The translations under genes and the position numbers were made by a program. 64,000 nt of DNA. Source: Pseudomonas taiwanensis. GTDB taxonomy: Bacteria; Pseudomonadota; Gammaproteobacteria; Pseudomonadales; Pseudomonadaceae. Under the pieces are notes generated by a model, which did no database searches, was not told where the DNA came from, and was given only the letters and a program-made list of their open reading frames with translations. Each line of letters starts with the position of its first letter. The first letter of the stretch is position 1. The DNA lies in contig NZ_QJRF01000077.1 of NCBI RefSeq assembly GCF_013393345.1, forward strand, positions 35,129 through 99,128, written 5' to 3'. Positions 54,829 through 63,042 of the stretch are shown piece by piece.

Positions 54829-55083
54829 AGAAGCGGACGGTCTGTTCTCTATATAAAGCCGTCCCCTTTCCCAGTAATTTGGGCGTCACTGCTTAAAAAC
54901 CGGAAAAAGCTCAGCCGTCCTAATCGAAAAACCAGGAGGGCTGGGAGTGGCTTCGGCGATACCTACCAGAGTTATGCTGATGGTACAGGAGCAGCTTTCA
55001 GGTTCACCTGGGCTTCAAAGATGAGCAGATCCCTCTAACCGTTCGCCTTGCCCATAGCCGTCTCTGGTTCGCGGCTCCTGGGT
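54829..55083. other. Spacer right of the insertion sequence
   Basis: No gene recognised. Contains CTCTATATAAAGCCGTCCCC near 54845 and ATCGAAAAACCAGGAGGG near 54921. Parts (GGCTTCGGCGATACC near 54952) resemble sequence left of the IS (GGCTTTCAGCGATACC near 53089), perhaps an older duplication. Confidence 0.45.
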
Positions 55084-55205
55084 CTGGCCTGCCCACGAGT
55101 TCTTGAAGCAGCTAGAACAGGACTTATCGGTCAGCGAAGAAATGCGCGGCAAGGCCAACCACTTGCTGCGGCACTTTTCCAGTCGGGGTGACGTACTGTT
55201 GCACG
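55084..55205 (+). pseudogene. Third BPSL0761-family copy, truncated at both ends
   Basis: CCACGAGTTCTTGAAGCAGCTAGAAC... reads HEFLKQLEQDLSVSEEMRGKANHLLRHF, about 80 percent identical to the intact copy at 51597 but starting at its residue 15 and ending abruptly at the 3' end of the crotonase gene. The junction at about 55205 is likely the right edge of one piece of the accessory insert. Confidence 0.8.
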
Positions 55206-55973
55206 TCAGTGCCCTTTCCATACAGGCACCCGCTTCTCCGCAAAAGCCAACGCCCCTTCAAGAGCATCAGCGCTGCTGAAAACCGTGGGGATCGACGCCT
55301 TCAGTGCCGGCCTTGTTGCTTCAACACCTTGCTGCGCGCACGACCACATCAGCCGCTTGGTCGTCAAAACCCCGAGCGGGCTATTGGATGCGATTCGCTG
55401 CGCCAGCTCCAACGCCGCTTCAAGCACCCTGGCAGGCTCTACCACGCGGTTGACCAGCCCGAGTTGAACAAGCTTGTCCGCTTCCATCAGCTCCCCTGTC
55501 AGCCCCAGCTCCAGAGCGATGGCCAAGGGAATTCGTGCAGGCAGCAGGACGCCACTGCCTGCCGGGAATAAACCGTACTTTACTTCCGGAAGCCCAAACT
55601 TTGCGTTGTTCGCCACCACTACCAGGTCACAAGCGAGGACCAGCTCGAAACCTCCTGCAACCGCCGTCGCATTGACCGCCGCAATTACGGGCTTGGAATA
55701 GCGCCCCTCCAGGAATGACTCGAAGCAGGAAGTCGATCGCGATCCCTGCATGGAAGGAGCCTCGGCAAAGGCTTTCAAGTCCATTCCAGCGCAGAAGGCC
55801 TTGTCACCGGCGGCGGACAGCACCACGACCCGAACCTCCTCGCTCGCCTCGACTTCCTCAAGGGCGCAGGACAGTTCCTCCATCAGCTCCGGGTTGAGGG
55901 CATTACGCTGCGCTGGTCGGTTAAGAGTCAGAATCTCGACGACACCTTCGCGGCGTCGCAGTAGAACGGACAT
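55206..55973 (-). CDS. Enoyl-CoA hydratase/isomerase family protein (crotonase 1)
   Basis: A 255-residue crotonase with oxyanion-hole segments AFCAGMDLKAF and VAGGFELVLACD, and KYGLFPAGSG where typical hydratases carry the second catalytic Glu (here PEVKYG supplies an acid). It should hydrate or isomerise an enoyl-CoA; the exact substrate is unknown. Third gene of a minus-strand operon with crotonase 2 and the SDR. Its stop abuts the truncated BPSL0761 copy. Confidence 0.88.
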   Translation of the reverse strand: MSVLLRRREGVVEILTLNRPAQRNALNPELMEELSCALEEVEASEEVRVVVLSAAGDKAFCAGMDLKAFAEAPSMQGSRSTSCFESFLEGRYSKPVIAAVNATAVAGGFELVLACDLVVVANNAKFGLPEVKYGLFPAGSGVLLPARIPLAIALELGLTGELMEADKLVQLGLVNRVVEPARVLEAALELAQRIASNSPLGVLTTKRLMWSCAQQGVEATRPALKASIPTVFSSADALEGALAFAEKRVPVWKGH

Positions 55974-55983
55974 TCAAACGCTC

Positions 55984-56727
55984 CTATTTGTTGAGGAAGG
56001 CATCGAATGCAGCCTGGGCCTCATCCGATGCGCAGCAGGACAGGAATTCTCGCTCTTCGGCAGTCATAACGGCGTCCAACTCGGTGCGCCCATGACTTGC
56101 CAGCAGTGCCTTGGTCTTCCTCAACGCCTGGACAGGCAGTCGGGCCAGCGCCTCGCCGCGTCTAATGGCCACCCCCAGCGCCCCGCCCTCCTCGACCACT
56201 TCGTTGATCAAGCCAATCTCCCGCGCAAGGTCAGCCAGGAAAGGTTCGCCAAAGAACAACAGGTTGCTCGCCACCTTGCTGCCCGAGAGCCGTGGCAACA
56301 AATAGGTAGCACCACCCTCGGGACACAATCCCAGTCCCACGAAGGGCAGGCGGAAGGTGCTGCCCTTGCCGGCATAGGCCAGGTCGCAATGCAGCAACAA
56401 GGTCGTGCCGATTCCGATGGCATAGCCTTCGACCGCCGCGATCACCGGCTTGGACAGTCCGGAGAGAATGCGCAGGAAGTCGATGCCCGGCACGGACGCT
56501 GCGTCCTTCAACAGGCGGAAGTCCGCCAGATCGTTTCCAGCCGTGAAGTGCTTGCCCTCACCGCTCAGCACTATGACTCTGATGGCGTCGTCCTGGTCAG
56601 CCGCCAGCAATGCCGCCCCCAGTTGCGAGTAGGTCGCCACGTCCAGCGCATTACGCCGCTCGGGGCGGTTGATGGTGATCTGACAGACCCCATCCGCCGG
56701 CTGCATGACCAGGACTCCGCCGCCCAT
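55984..56727 (-). CDS. Enoyl-CoA hydratase/isomerase family protein (crotonase 2)
   Basis: A 247-residue crotonase with FTAGNDLADF and IGIGTTLLLHCD at the oxyanion hole and GLCPEGGATYLLPR, which has the Glu typical of PaaG/enoyl-CoA isomerase-like members. It is distinct from crotonase 1 (about one-third similar by eye). It lies 10 bases before crotonase 1 and overlaps the SDR stop by one base, so the three are one operon. Confidence 0.88.
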   Translation of the reverse strand: MGGGVLVMQPADGVCQITINRPERRNALDVATYSQLGAALLAADQDDAIRVIVLSGEGKHFTAGNDLADFRLLKDAASVPGIDFLRILSGLSKPVIAAVEGYAIGIGTTLLLHCDLAYAGKGSTFRLPFVGLGLCPEGGATYLLPRLSGSKVASNLLFFGEPFLADLAREIGLINEVVEEGGALGVAIRRGEALARLPVQALRKTKALLASHGRTELDAVMTAEEREFLSCCASDEAQAAFDAFLNK

Positions 56728-57422
56728 CAGGACAGTCCCACCACAGGGATCACCGCACCGTGGATGGCGCTAGCGCGTTCGGAGGCGAGGAAAGTGATCA
56801 CGTCCGCCAGTTGGCGAGTGGACACCCACTTGCTGGCGTCCGCGTCCGGCATGTCTCCACGGTTCGCCGGCGTGTCGATGATGCTGGGCGCAACGGCGTT
56901 CACATTAATTCCCCGCTCCCGCAGCTCCTGGGCCATGGACTCGGTAATACGCGCCACAACGCTTTTGGAAGCACAGTAGGCGCCCATGCTTCCTTTGCCG
57001 CTACTGGCGGAAGCCGCCGAAACGTTGACGATCTTGCCGCGGCCGGCCGCCAGCATGCCCGGCACTACAGCCCGGCAGGCATTCAGGGTGGTAGACACGT
57101 TCATATCCATCATGCGCTCCCACACGGCAGCATCGGCGTCGTGCACATCCACACCCATGGCAAAACCGCCGGCGATATTGCAGAGCACTGCCGCAGGACC
57201 ATGGACTTCCACGGCACCGCCCAGTGCCGCCAGGGTCGCTGCGCCATCGGTCAGATCGGCCACCAGGAAATGCAGGGTTCCGGTCACCCCTTCATAGGCC
57301 GAGCGCAGGACTGCTTCGTTGCAATCAACCAGCAGCAGCGGATGGCCTTCCTCGATGAAGGCATGGGCAACCGCGCGCCCGAGGGCACCGGCGGCACCCG
57401 TAACCACGACCAGACTGGACAT
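56727..57422 (-). CDS. Short-chain dehydrogenase/reductase
   Basis: A 231-residue classical SDR: TGAAGALGRAV (nucleotide binding), NIAGG, and the catalytic Ser with YCASK (Tyr and Lys; Tyr followed by Cys is a little unusual). Probably oxidises a hydroxyacyl-CoA or steroid-like hydroxyl in the pathway, by context. First gene of the minus operon; it starts 26 bases downstream of a perfect palindromic operator candidate. Confidence 0.9.
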   Translation of the reverse strand: MSSLVVVTGAAGALGRAVAHAFIEEGHPLLLVDCNEAVLRSAYEGVTGTLHFLVADLTDGAATLAALGGAVEVHGPAAVLCNIAGGFAMGVDVHDADAAVWERMMDMNVSTTLNACRAVVPGMLAAGRGKIVNVSAASASSGKGSMGAYCASKSVVARITESMAQELRERGINVNAVAPSIIDTPANRGDMPDADASKWVSTRQLADVITFLASERASAIHGAVIPVVGLS

Positions 57423-57447
57423 TCATGAACCTCCTTACGCCATATAT

Positions 57448-57466
57448 AGCTGACCTATAGTCAGCT
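57448..57466. promoter_or_regulatory. Perfect palindrome (TetR-type operator candidate)
   Basis: AGCTGAC CTATA GTCAGCT has perfect 7-base arms and sits 26 bases before the SDR start. This is typical size and placement for a TetR- or FadR-type repressor site controlling an acyl-CoA operon. Confidence 0.65.
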
Positions 57467-57545
57467 TGATTATTCCCCTCGCAGAGTGCCTGAAGCACAG
57501 CACGCGCAGGGGATACCGATCATTCAGACTCAGCTCGAAGAACGC

Positions 57546-57587
57546 TTGCCTTGGAAGGAACTATACAATAAAAATAACATTGTGTTA
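57546..57587 (+). promoter_or_regulatory. Candidate promoter and second palindrome for the plus operon
   Basis: TTGCCT at 57546 lies 17 bases before TAAAAA (57569-57574). TAACATTGTGTTA (57575-57587) follows as a perfect 5-base inverted repeat with a 3-base centre. It may serve the DUF35-acyl-CoA dehydrogenase operon. Confidence 0.4.
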
Positions 57588-57675
57588 GTTTTAATCCCAA
57601 GCGAGCGAGCCATAGAAGGCTGGGCGGAACCTGACGCATGATGCAAGGCAACGCCAACGCCCCCTGGAGAACCCC

Positions 57676-58083
57676 ATGAGCACTGCTTCGAACCGAATCC
57701 TTCCCGAGCTGGACGACTTGAACCGCTTCTTCTGGACTAGCGGCGCAGATGGCCAGTTGCGCTTCCTGCGCTGCGCCGATTGCCGCTTCTGGCTGCACCC
57801 GCCGGGAATCGTCTGCCCCAAATGCCTCAGTCGGAACCTCGCCCCCGAGACCGTATCGGGCCTGGGCACCATCGAAGCCCTCACCGTCAACCACCAACCC
57901 TGGAGTCCGGGCCAGGAAGTGCCCTATGCCGTCGCCATCGTCAGTCTCGACGAGCAGCAAGGTCTGCAACTGACGACCAACATTGTTGGCTGCCCTCCCG
58001 AATCGGCCTTTATTGGCCAACGGGTGAAGGTGGTCTTCGAGGCGGCGGAGGACGTGTACCTCCCCCTCTTCACTCCAGCCTGA
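57676..58083 (+). CDS. DUF35 Zn-ribbon/OB-fold protein
   Basis: A 135-residue DUF35 protein: an N-terminal rubredoxin-like zinc ribbon (Cys33, Cys36, Cys47, Cys50) followed by an OB fold. DUF35 proteins pair with thiolase-like or MaoC-like enzymes in steroid, polyketide and fatty-acid pathways and often supply acyl-CoA binding. First gene of the plus operon. The partial thiolase at the window edge is its likely partner. CTGGAGAACCCC precedes the ATG. Confidence 0.9.
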   Translation: MSTASNRILPELDDLNRFFWTSGADGQLRFLRCADCRFWLHPPGIVCPKCLSRNLAPETVSGLGTIEALTVNHQPWSPGQEVPYAVAIVSLDEQQGLQLTTNIVGCPPESAFIGQRVKVVFEAAEDVYLPLFTPA

Positions 58084-58093
58084 GAGAGTCCGC

Positions 58094-59200
58094 ATGCAAG
58101 CCGATCACGCTGAAGACCTCGCCAGCATCCGCGAACAGGCCCGACGCCTGCTCCAGGACCAGGCGACACCCGAGCACCTGAAATCACTGCTCAACGACCC
58201 TGGCAGCTTCGACCAGCTGCTTTGGCGCCATGCCGTCGAGCAGGGCTGGCTGTCCGTGGCCATACCGGAAAGTGCCGGGGGTCTGGGACTCGGCTGGAGC
58301 GGTCTTGCCGTGATCTGCGAAGAGCTGGGCCGTCTCACCGGCTCCCTGCCCCTGATTCCTAATACCCTTGCCGTCCATGCTTTGCTCAGGGCCGGCCTGG
58401 ATGATCATCAGGAACTGATTGACGCCTTGGCCAACGGTGCCGCCATTGCCAGCCTGGCCCTGGCCGACCCGTCCGAAAGCGGCCTTTGCGGCAGCAGCTC
58501 AGCCCAGGTGCGCAATGGTCGTATCAACGGCGAGAAGGCCCTGGCTGCTTTTGCTGCCGTCGCCGACATTGCGCTTGTTCAGGCCGGCAATGAACGCGGC
58601 AATGGACTCTACCTCGTGCGTCTGGACCAGCCGGGCGTGCAGCGTCGCTTGGTAGAAGGCTTCGATAACTCCCGTGCAACGGCGATTCTCCAGTTCATCC
58701 AGGCGGAGGTCACCCCTCTCGGCGGCGCCGAACTGATTGGCGAAATCGGCAATCTTGCCGCCCTGGCCACTGCCTTCGAACAGATTGGCGGCACTCAGGC
58801 CTGCCTCGACATGGCCTGCGACTACGCTCGCGAACGCCGCGCCTTTGGCCAGCCTATCGGTGGTTTCCAGGGCATCAAACACAAGCTGGCGGAAATCTAC
58901 TGCCTGCTGGAAATCGCCCGCGGTTGCGCTAGCGACGCCCTGGATGCGTGGGATCAACAGCTGCCTACGAGACAGCAGCTGACCTCCGCCGCGCGCATTG
59001 CCGCCATTCGCGCCTACAACCTGGCCGCCCAGGAGAACCTCCACGTGCACGGCGGCATGGGCGTGACCTGGGAAGCCATGCCCCACCACTTCTACCGGCG
59101 CTCTCGCAGCCTGGCCCTGGAACTGGGCAGCCTCGCCTACTGGCGTGAACGCCTCTTGGCTGATCTTGGACTCGAATCCGCAACCGCGCTGGTGGGGTGA
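58094..59200 (+). CDS. Acyl-CoA dehydrogenase family protein, pair 1 first subunit
   Basis: A 368-residue acyl-CoA dehydrogenase-like flavoprotein. The C-terminal NLHVHGGMGVTWEAM block, which contacts FAD in the family, is present, but the usual (A/G)GTxE(I/L) block near the C-terminus is not seen. The N-terminal helical domain is short. Directly followed by another ACAD gene with the opposite pattern, so it may be half of a heteromeric enzyme. Six-base gap to the next gene. Confidence 0.88.
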   Translation: MQADHAEDLASIREQARRLLQDQATPEHLKSLLNDPGSFDQLLWRHAVEQGWLSVAIPESAGGLGLGWSGLAVICEELGRLTGSLPLIPNTLAVHALLRAGLDDHQELIDALANGAAIASLALADPSESGLCGSSSAQVRNGRINGEKALAAFAAVADIALVQAGNERGNGLYLVRLDQPGVQRRLVEGFDNSRATAILQFIQAEVTPLGGAELIGEIGNLAALATAFEQIGGTQACLDMACDYARERRAFGQPIGGFQGIKHKLAEIYCLLEIARGCASDALDAWDQQLPTRQQLTSAARIAAIRAYNLAAQENLHVHGGMGVTWEAMPHHFYRRSRSLALELGSLAYWRERLLADLGLESATALVG

Positions 59201-59205
59201 ACAAC

Positions 59206-60408
59206 ATGAATCATGAACTCAAGCTCTACCGCGAACGCGCCCGGGCCTGGCTAGCCGAGCACGCCCCCCGTTACTCGGGCCAGGCCCGTCACGGCCTGCC
59301 CTTCGAAGATGACCTGGCCCTGGCCCGTGCCTGGCAGGCCCACAAAGTCCACCATGGCTACGGTTGCATCACCCTGCCCCGCGAGTACGGTGGCGCAGGT
59401 GGTAGCGAGCTGGAAAAGGTCATCTTCTGCGAAGAAGAAATGCGCTATGACCTGCCCCTGGTCTACTTCAGTATCAGCCTGAACAATCCGTTGCCGATCT
59501 TCCTGCGCTATGCGCCGGACGCGTGGAAACAGAAACTGGGGCCGGCCACCGTGCGCGGTGAACTAATCTGGTGCCAGTTGTTCTCAGAGCCCTCGGCTGG
59601 TTCCGACCTCGCCTCCCTGCGTCTGAAAGCCGTGCCTACGGAAGGTGGCTGGCTGCTCAGTGGCCAGAAAGTCTGGACCAGTTGGGCGCAGATTGCCGAC
59701 TGGGGAGTGGTGGTCGCCCGTACTGACCCTAGCCTGCCTAAGCACGCCGGCCTCACCTACTTCTTCCTCGATATGAAGTCGCCGGGCATCACCGTCCAGC
59801 CAATTCACCGCCTGGGCGAGGAAAAGGATCTCAACGAGGTCTTTTTCGATGAAGTCTTCGTCCCTGACGAGCAACGCCTGGGTGAGATCAACGGCGGCTT
59901 CAAGGTGGCGGTCGAGACGCTGATGATCGAACGCTACGCCGTCACCGACGAGTCCGGTTACGGCCCCACCCTGGAAAACTTCGTCGACCTGGCTGGCAAT
60001 GCCCGTCTCAACGGCCGGCCAGCGCTGGAAGACGGCGAAGTACGCGCGCGCATCGCCGAAGTCTTCGTAGAGCGCCAAGGCTTGCGTGCCATCCACCGTC
60101 GCGCCCTTGAAGCCTTCGCTCGCGGTCAGGCTCCCGGACCGGAGGGCGCTATCCGTAAGCTGCTGCTGGGGCGCACCCGACAGTCACTGGGTGCCATGGC
60201 CATGGACATGCTGGGCGCCAATGGTGCGCAACTCGCCGCTCACGGGCATGCGGTAACTGACTTCGCGCGCGCCTGGCTGGATCCCAGTCTGCGCATTGCC
60301 GGCGGAACCGACGAGCTGCTGCTCAACACCCTGGCTGAAAGGGTCCTGGGCTTGCCCCAAGACCACCGACCGGACAAGGGCATCCCCTTCAACGCCGCGC
60401 CCAAGTGA
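59206..60408 (+). CDS. Acyl-CoA dehydrogenase family protein, pair 1 second subunit
   Basis: A 400-residue acyl-CoA dehydrogenase-like protein carrying WCQLFSEPSAGSDLASL (FAD site), KVWTSWAQIADW and the C-terminal RIAGGTDELLLN block. It lacks the HGGxGVT block of its neighbour. The ATG at 59206 is chosen over a GTG at 59197. With its neighbour it resembles the two-subunit dehydrogenases of steroid side-chain degradation, by motif complementarity. Confidence 0.9.
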   Translation: MNHELKLYRERARAWLAEHAPRYSGQARHGLPFEDDLALARAWQAHKVHHGYGCITLPREYGGAGGSELEKVIFCEEEMRYDLPLVYFSISLNNPLPIFLRYAPDAWKQKLGPATVRGELIWCQLFSEPSAGSDLASLRLKAVPTEGGWLLSGQKVWTSWAQIADWGVVVARTDPSLPKHAGLTYFFLDMKSPGITVQPIHRLGEEKDLNEVFFDEVFVPDEQRLGEINGGFKVAVETLMIERYAVTDESGYGPTLENFVDLAGNARLNGRPALEDGEVRARIAEVFVERQGLRAIHRRALEAFARGQAPGPEGAIRKLLLGRTRQSLGAMAMDMLGANGAQLAAHGHAVTDFARAWLDPSLRIAGGTDELLLNTLAERVLGLPQDHRPDKGIPFNAAPK

Positions 60409-60512
60409 GGCCACGCCACGGCTGATCTGTGCGCCGCCCCACCGGGCGGCGCATGCGACTCCCGCTAATAACAGGAGCGGAACCACCGCTCGCAGCAAAC
60501 AGGACTGAACCC

Positions 60513-61712
60513 ATGCATTTCACACTGGATCAGGAAGACGAAAACTTCCGCCAGGAGGTCCGCGCCTTTCTCAAGGACAACCTCCCGACAGAGTTGGCTG
60601 AGCGCAACCGCCGTGGCTACCACCCGTTGCGCGAGGACATCCGTCAATGGACGAAGATCCTCAACCGACAGGGCTGGTCCGGCGCCAACTGGCCCAAACA
60701 CTGGGGCGGCACTGGCTGGTCGCCGGTACGCCAGTTTATCTTCGATGAAGAATGCTTCCTCGCCGGCGCACCGCCGGTGGATACCGCCGGGTTCAAGATG
60801 ATCGGCCCGGTGATCATGACCTTCGGCAGCGAAGCCATGAAACAGGAGTATGGCCCTCGCATCCTCAATGGCGATGTGTACTGGGGCCAGGGCTTCTCCG
60901 AGCCCAACGCAGGTTCTGACCTGGGCTCGCTCAGCACCCGTGCCGACCGCGTCGGCGACGAATACGTGATCAACGGCCGCAAGATCTGGACGTCCTTCGT
61001 CGAGACCGCGGAAATGATCTTCGTCCTGGTGAAAACCGACCCCGAGGCCCGTCAACGCGGCATTTCCATGATTCTGGTGGACCGCCAGGCACCCGGTGTG
61101 ACCATCCGCCCGATCCACGACATTGGCGAGAGCCATAGCCTCAACGAAGTCTTCTTCGACGATGTTCGGGTGCCGCTGACGAACCTGGTAGGCGAGGAAG
61201 GCAAGGGTTGGACCTACGCCAAGTTCCTTCTGGAGAACGAGCGCGCCTTCAGTGCCGAGTGGCCGCGCAACAATGCCAACCTGGCGCGCCTGCGTAAGTT
61301 CCTCAACCTGAAGCAGGCCGATGGCCAGCGCCTGATCGACCGCCCTGGCTTCGCCACTCGCCTGGCGCAACTGGAAACCGACCTCCTGGCCCTGCGTTGG
61401 CTGAGCCTACGTGCCCTGCACGAAAAGGCCGGCGGTCAGAGCCGGCTGCCGGTGGGCTCGCTGCTGAAGATCCGCGGCTCGGAACTGCTGCAGAAGATCG
61501 GTGAGCTGCAAGTCGAAGCGCTTGGCTGCTACGCCGGCTACGTCTATCCCGACCCGCTGGGCGACGCCACCCTTGAGGAAGCCTGGGCCCCAGGCCCGGA
61601 CTACGCGCCCGGCATCATGGCCGACTACTTCTATCGCCGCGCCACCACCATCTACGGCGGGGCCAACGAGGTCCAGCGCACCATCATCGCCCGTTCATTC
61701 CTGGAGCTCTGA
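60513..61712 (+). CDS. Acyl-CoA dehydrogenase family protein, pair 2 first subunit
   Basis: A 399-residue acyl-CoA dehydrogenase-like protein: GQGFSEPNAGSDLGSL, KIWTSFVETAEMIF and C-terminal TIYGGANEVQRTIIA. It starts at MHFTLDQEDENFRQEVRAFL; the frame is open upstream without a good site. The 104-base gap from the previous gene could hold an internal promoter. Pairs with the next gene as the GGANE-type member. Confidence 0.9.
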   Translation: MHFTLDQEDENFRQEVRAFLKDNLPTELAERNRRGYHPLREDIRQWTKILNRQGWSGANWPKHWGGTGWSPVRQFIFDEECFLAGAPPVDTAGFKMIGPVIMTFGSEAMKQEYGPRILNGDVYWGQGFSEPNAGSDLGSLSTRADRVGDEYVINGRKIWTSFVETAEMIFVLVKTDPEARQRGISMILVDRQAPGVTIRPIHDIGESHSLNEVFFDDVRVPLTNLVGEEGKGWTYAKFLLENERAFSAEWPRNNANLARLRKFLNLKQADGQRLIDRPGFATRLAQLETDLLALRWLSLRALHEKAGGQSRLPVGSLLKIRGSELLQKIGELQVEALGCYAGYVYPDPLGDATLEEAWAPGPDYAPGIMADYFYRRATTIYGGANEVQRTIIARSFLEL

Positions 61713-61715
61713 ACC

Positions 61716-62858
61716 ATGGATTTCCAACTCAACGAAGAACAGAGCATGTTGCAGGACAGCGTCCGCCGCTTTATGGAGGACAACTGCGCATTCGACAAGC
61801 GCGCCTCGGTGGTCGACAAAGGCTCCTTCGATTCAAGTCACTGGCAACAACTGGCCGACTTGGGACTGCTGGGGCTGACGGTGCCGGAGGAGTTCGGCGG
61901 GATGAACTGCTCGGCAGTGGAGTCCGCCCTGGTGATGGAAGAGATCGGCCGCGTACTCTGCGTGGAACCCTACTGGGCTGTAGCAGTTTTGGCCGCTCAG
62001 ACCCTGATCGCCACCCGTGACGCAAAGGCCGCGCCGTTGCTCCAGGCTCTCTGCCTAGGCGAAGTGCTGCCGGTACTGGCCCATGAGGAAGCCGAAGCGC
62101 GGGGCAACACAGCCCGAGTGCAGACCAGAGCCACCGCCATCGCTGGTGACCGTTGGCACCTCAATGGTGAGAAGGTCGCGGTGGTCGCCGGAAACGTCGC
62201 CGAACTGCTGATCGTCTCCGCACGCACCAGCGGCAACCAGGACGACGAGCAAGGCATTAGCCTCTTCCTGGTGGATCCGAAGGCTCCGGGTGTGGAGCGT
62301 CGAGACGTGCGCCTGATCGACAATCGCTGGGCAAGCCACATCTACCTGCGCGACGTGGAAGTCAGCCAGAAGAACCTGCTGGGCGTCGCCGGCCTCGGCC
62401 TGGCCGCCCTGCGCCACGGCATCGAGCAGGCCACGGTTGCACTCTGTGCCGAAGCCGTTGGCGTCATGGAGCGTTCTCTCTGGATCACCCGCGACTACCT
62501 GAAGATCCGCAAGCAGTTCGGCCAACTGCTGGGCGACTTCCAGAGCCTGCAGCACCGCATGAGCGAGATGCTGATCGAGCTGGAACTGTCCCGCGGGATG
62601 CTGCACTACGCACTATCCAGCCTGGACAAAGGCTCGGCCGAACGCGCCCGCGCGCTGTCGGCGGCCAAAGCCCATATCGGCAAGAGCGGTCACTTCGTCT
62701 GCGGCCAGTCCATCCAGTTGCACGGCGGTATCGGGGTCACCGAGGAGTACGTAATTGGCCACTACTTCAAGCGCATGACCCTGATCAATAGCGCCCTGGG
62801 AAGCAGCATGCATCACTTCGAGCAGCTGGCGGCTCAAGAGAAATCAGCCGTCGCCTGA
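61716..62858 (+). CDS. Acyl-CoA dehydrogenase family protein, pair 2 second subunit
   Basis: A 380-residue acyl-CoA dehydrogenase-like protein with the IQLHGGIGVTEEYVIGHYFKR block (FAD contact) but no GGTxE block. It starts three bases after the upstream stop, so the two are coupled. Together the pair again shows complementary motifs. Last gene of the operon; a terminator follows. Confidence 0.9.
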   Translation: MDFQLNEEQSMLQDSVRRFMEDNCAFDKRASVVDKGSFDSSHWQQLADLGLLGLTVPEEFGGMNCSAVESALVMEEIGRVLCVEPYWAVAVLAAQTLIATRDAKAAPLLQALCLGEVLPVLAHEEAEARGNTARVQTRATAIAGDRWHLNGEKVAVVAGNVAELLIVSARTSGNQDDEQGISLFLVDPKAPGVERRDVRLIDNRWASHIYLRDVEVSQKNLLGVAGLGLAALRHGIEQATVALCAEAVGVMERSLWITRDYLKIRKQFGQLLGDFQSLQHRMSEMLIELELSRGMLHYALSSLDKGSAERARALSAAKAHIGKSGHFVCGQSIQLHGGIGVTEEYVIGHYFKRMTLINSALGSSMHHFEQLAAQEKSAVA

Positions 62859-62937
62859 GCACGAGTGGAAGCCCGGGCGTCGATTGCTGTCCGGGCACAT
62901 CGGGCACCCTCCAACGCCGTTGGAGGGTGTTCCTTCA

Positions 62938-62978
62938 CAAGGCATGCTCGGGCTCGTCCGGCCATGCCTTGTTTTTTT
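62938..62978 (+). terminator. Terminator of the acyl-CoA dehydrogenase operon
   Basis: CAAGGCATG and CATGCCTTG form a stem around a 16-base loop, followed by a run of seven T residues. A second hairpin, CCCTCCAACGCCGTTGGAGGG, lies just upstream at about 62907-62927. Confidence 0.85.
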
Positions 62979-63042
62979 GCGGGGAACAAGCAGGCCCTCG
63001 CTCTACTTATCGAAGCATCGCCGAGAGCGACGTCTGCACTGC

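Noticed and set aside
55206-62858. Citronellol/leucine (atu/liu) catabolic cluster
   Set aside because: No biotin-dependent carboxylase subunits or HMG-CoA-type lyase are present among these genes.
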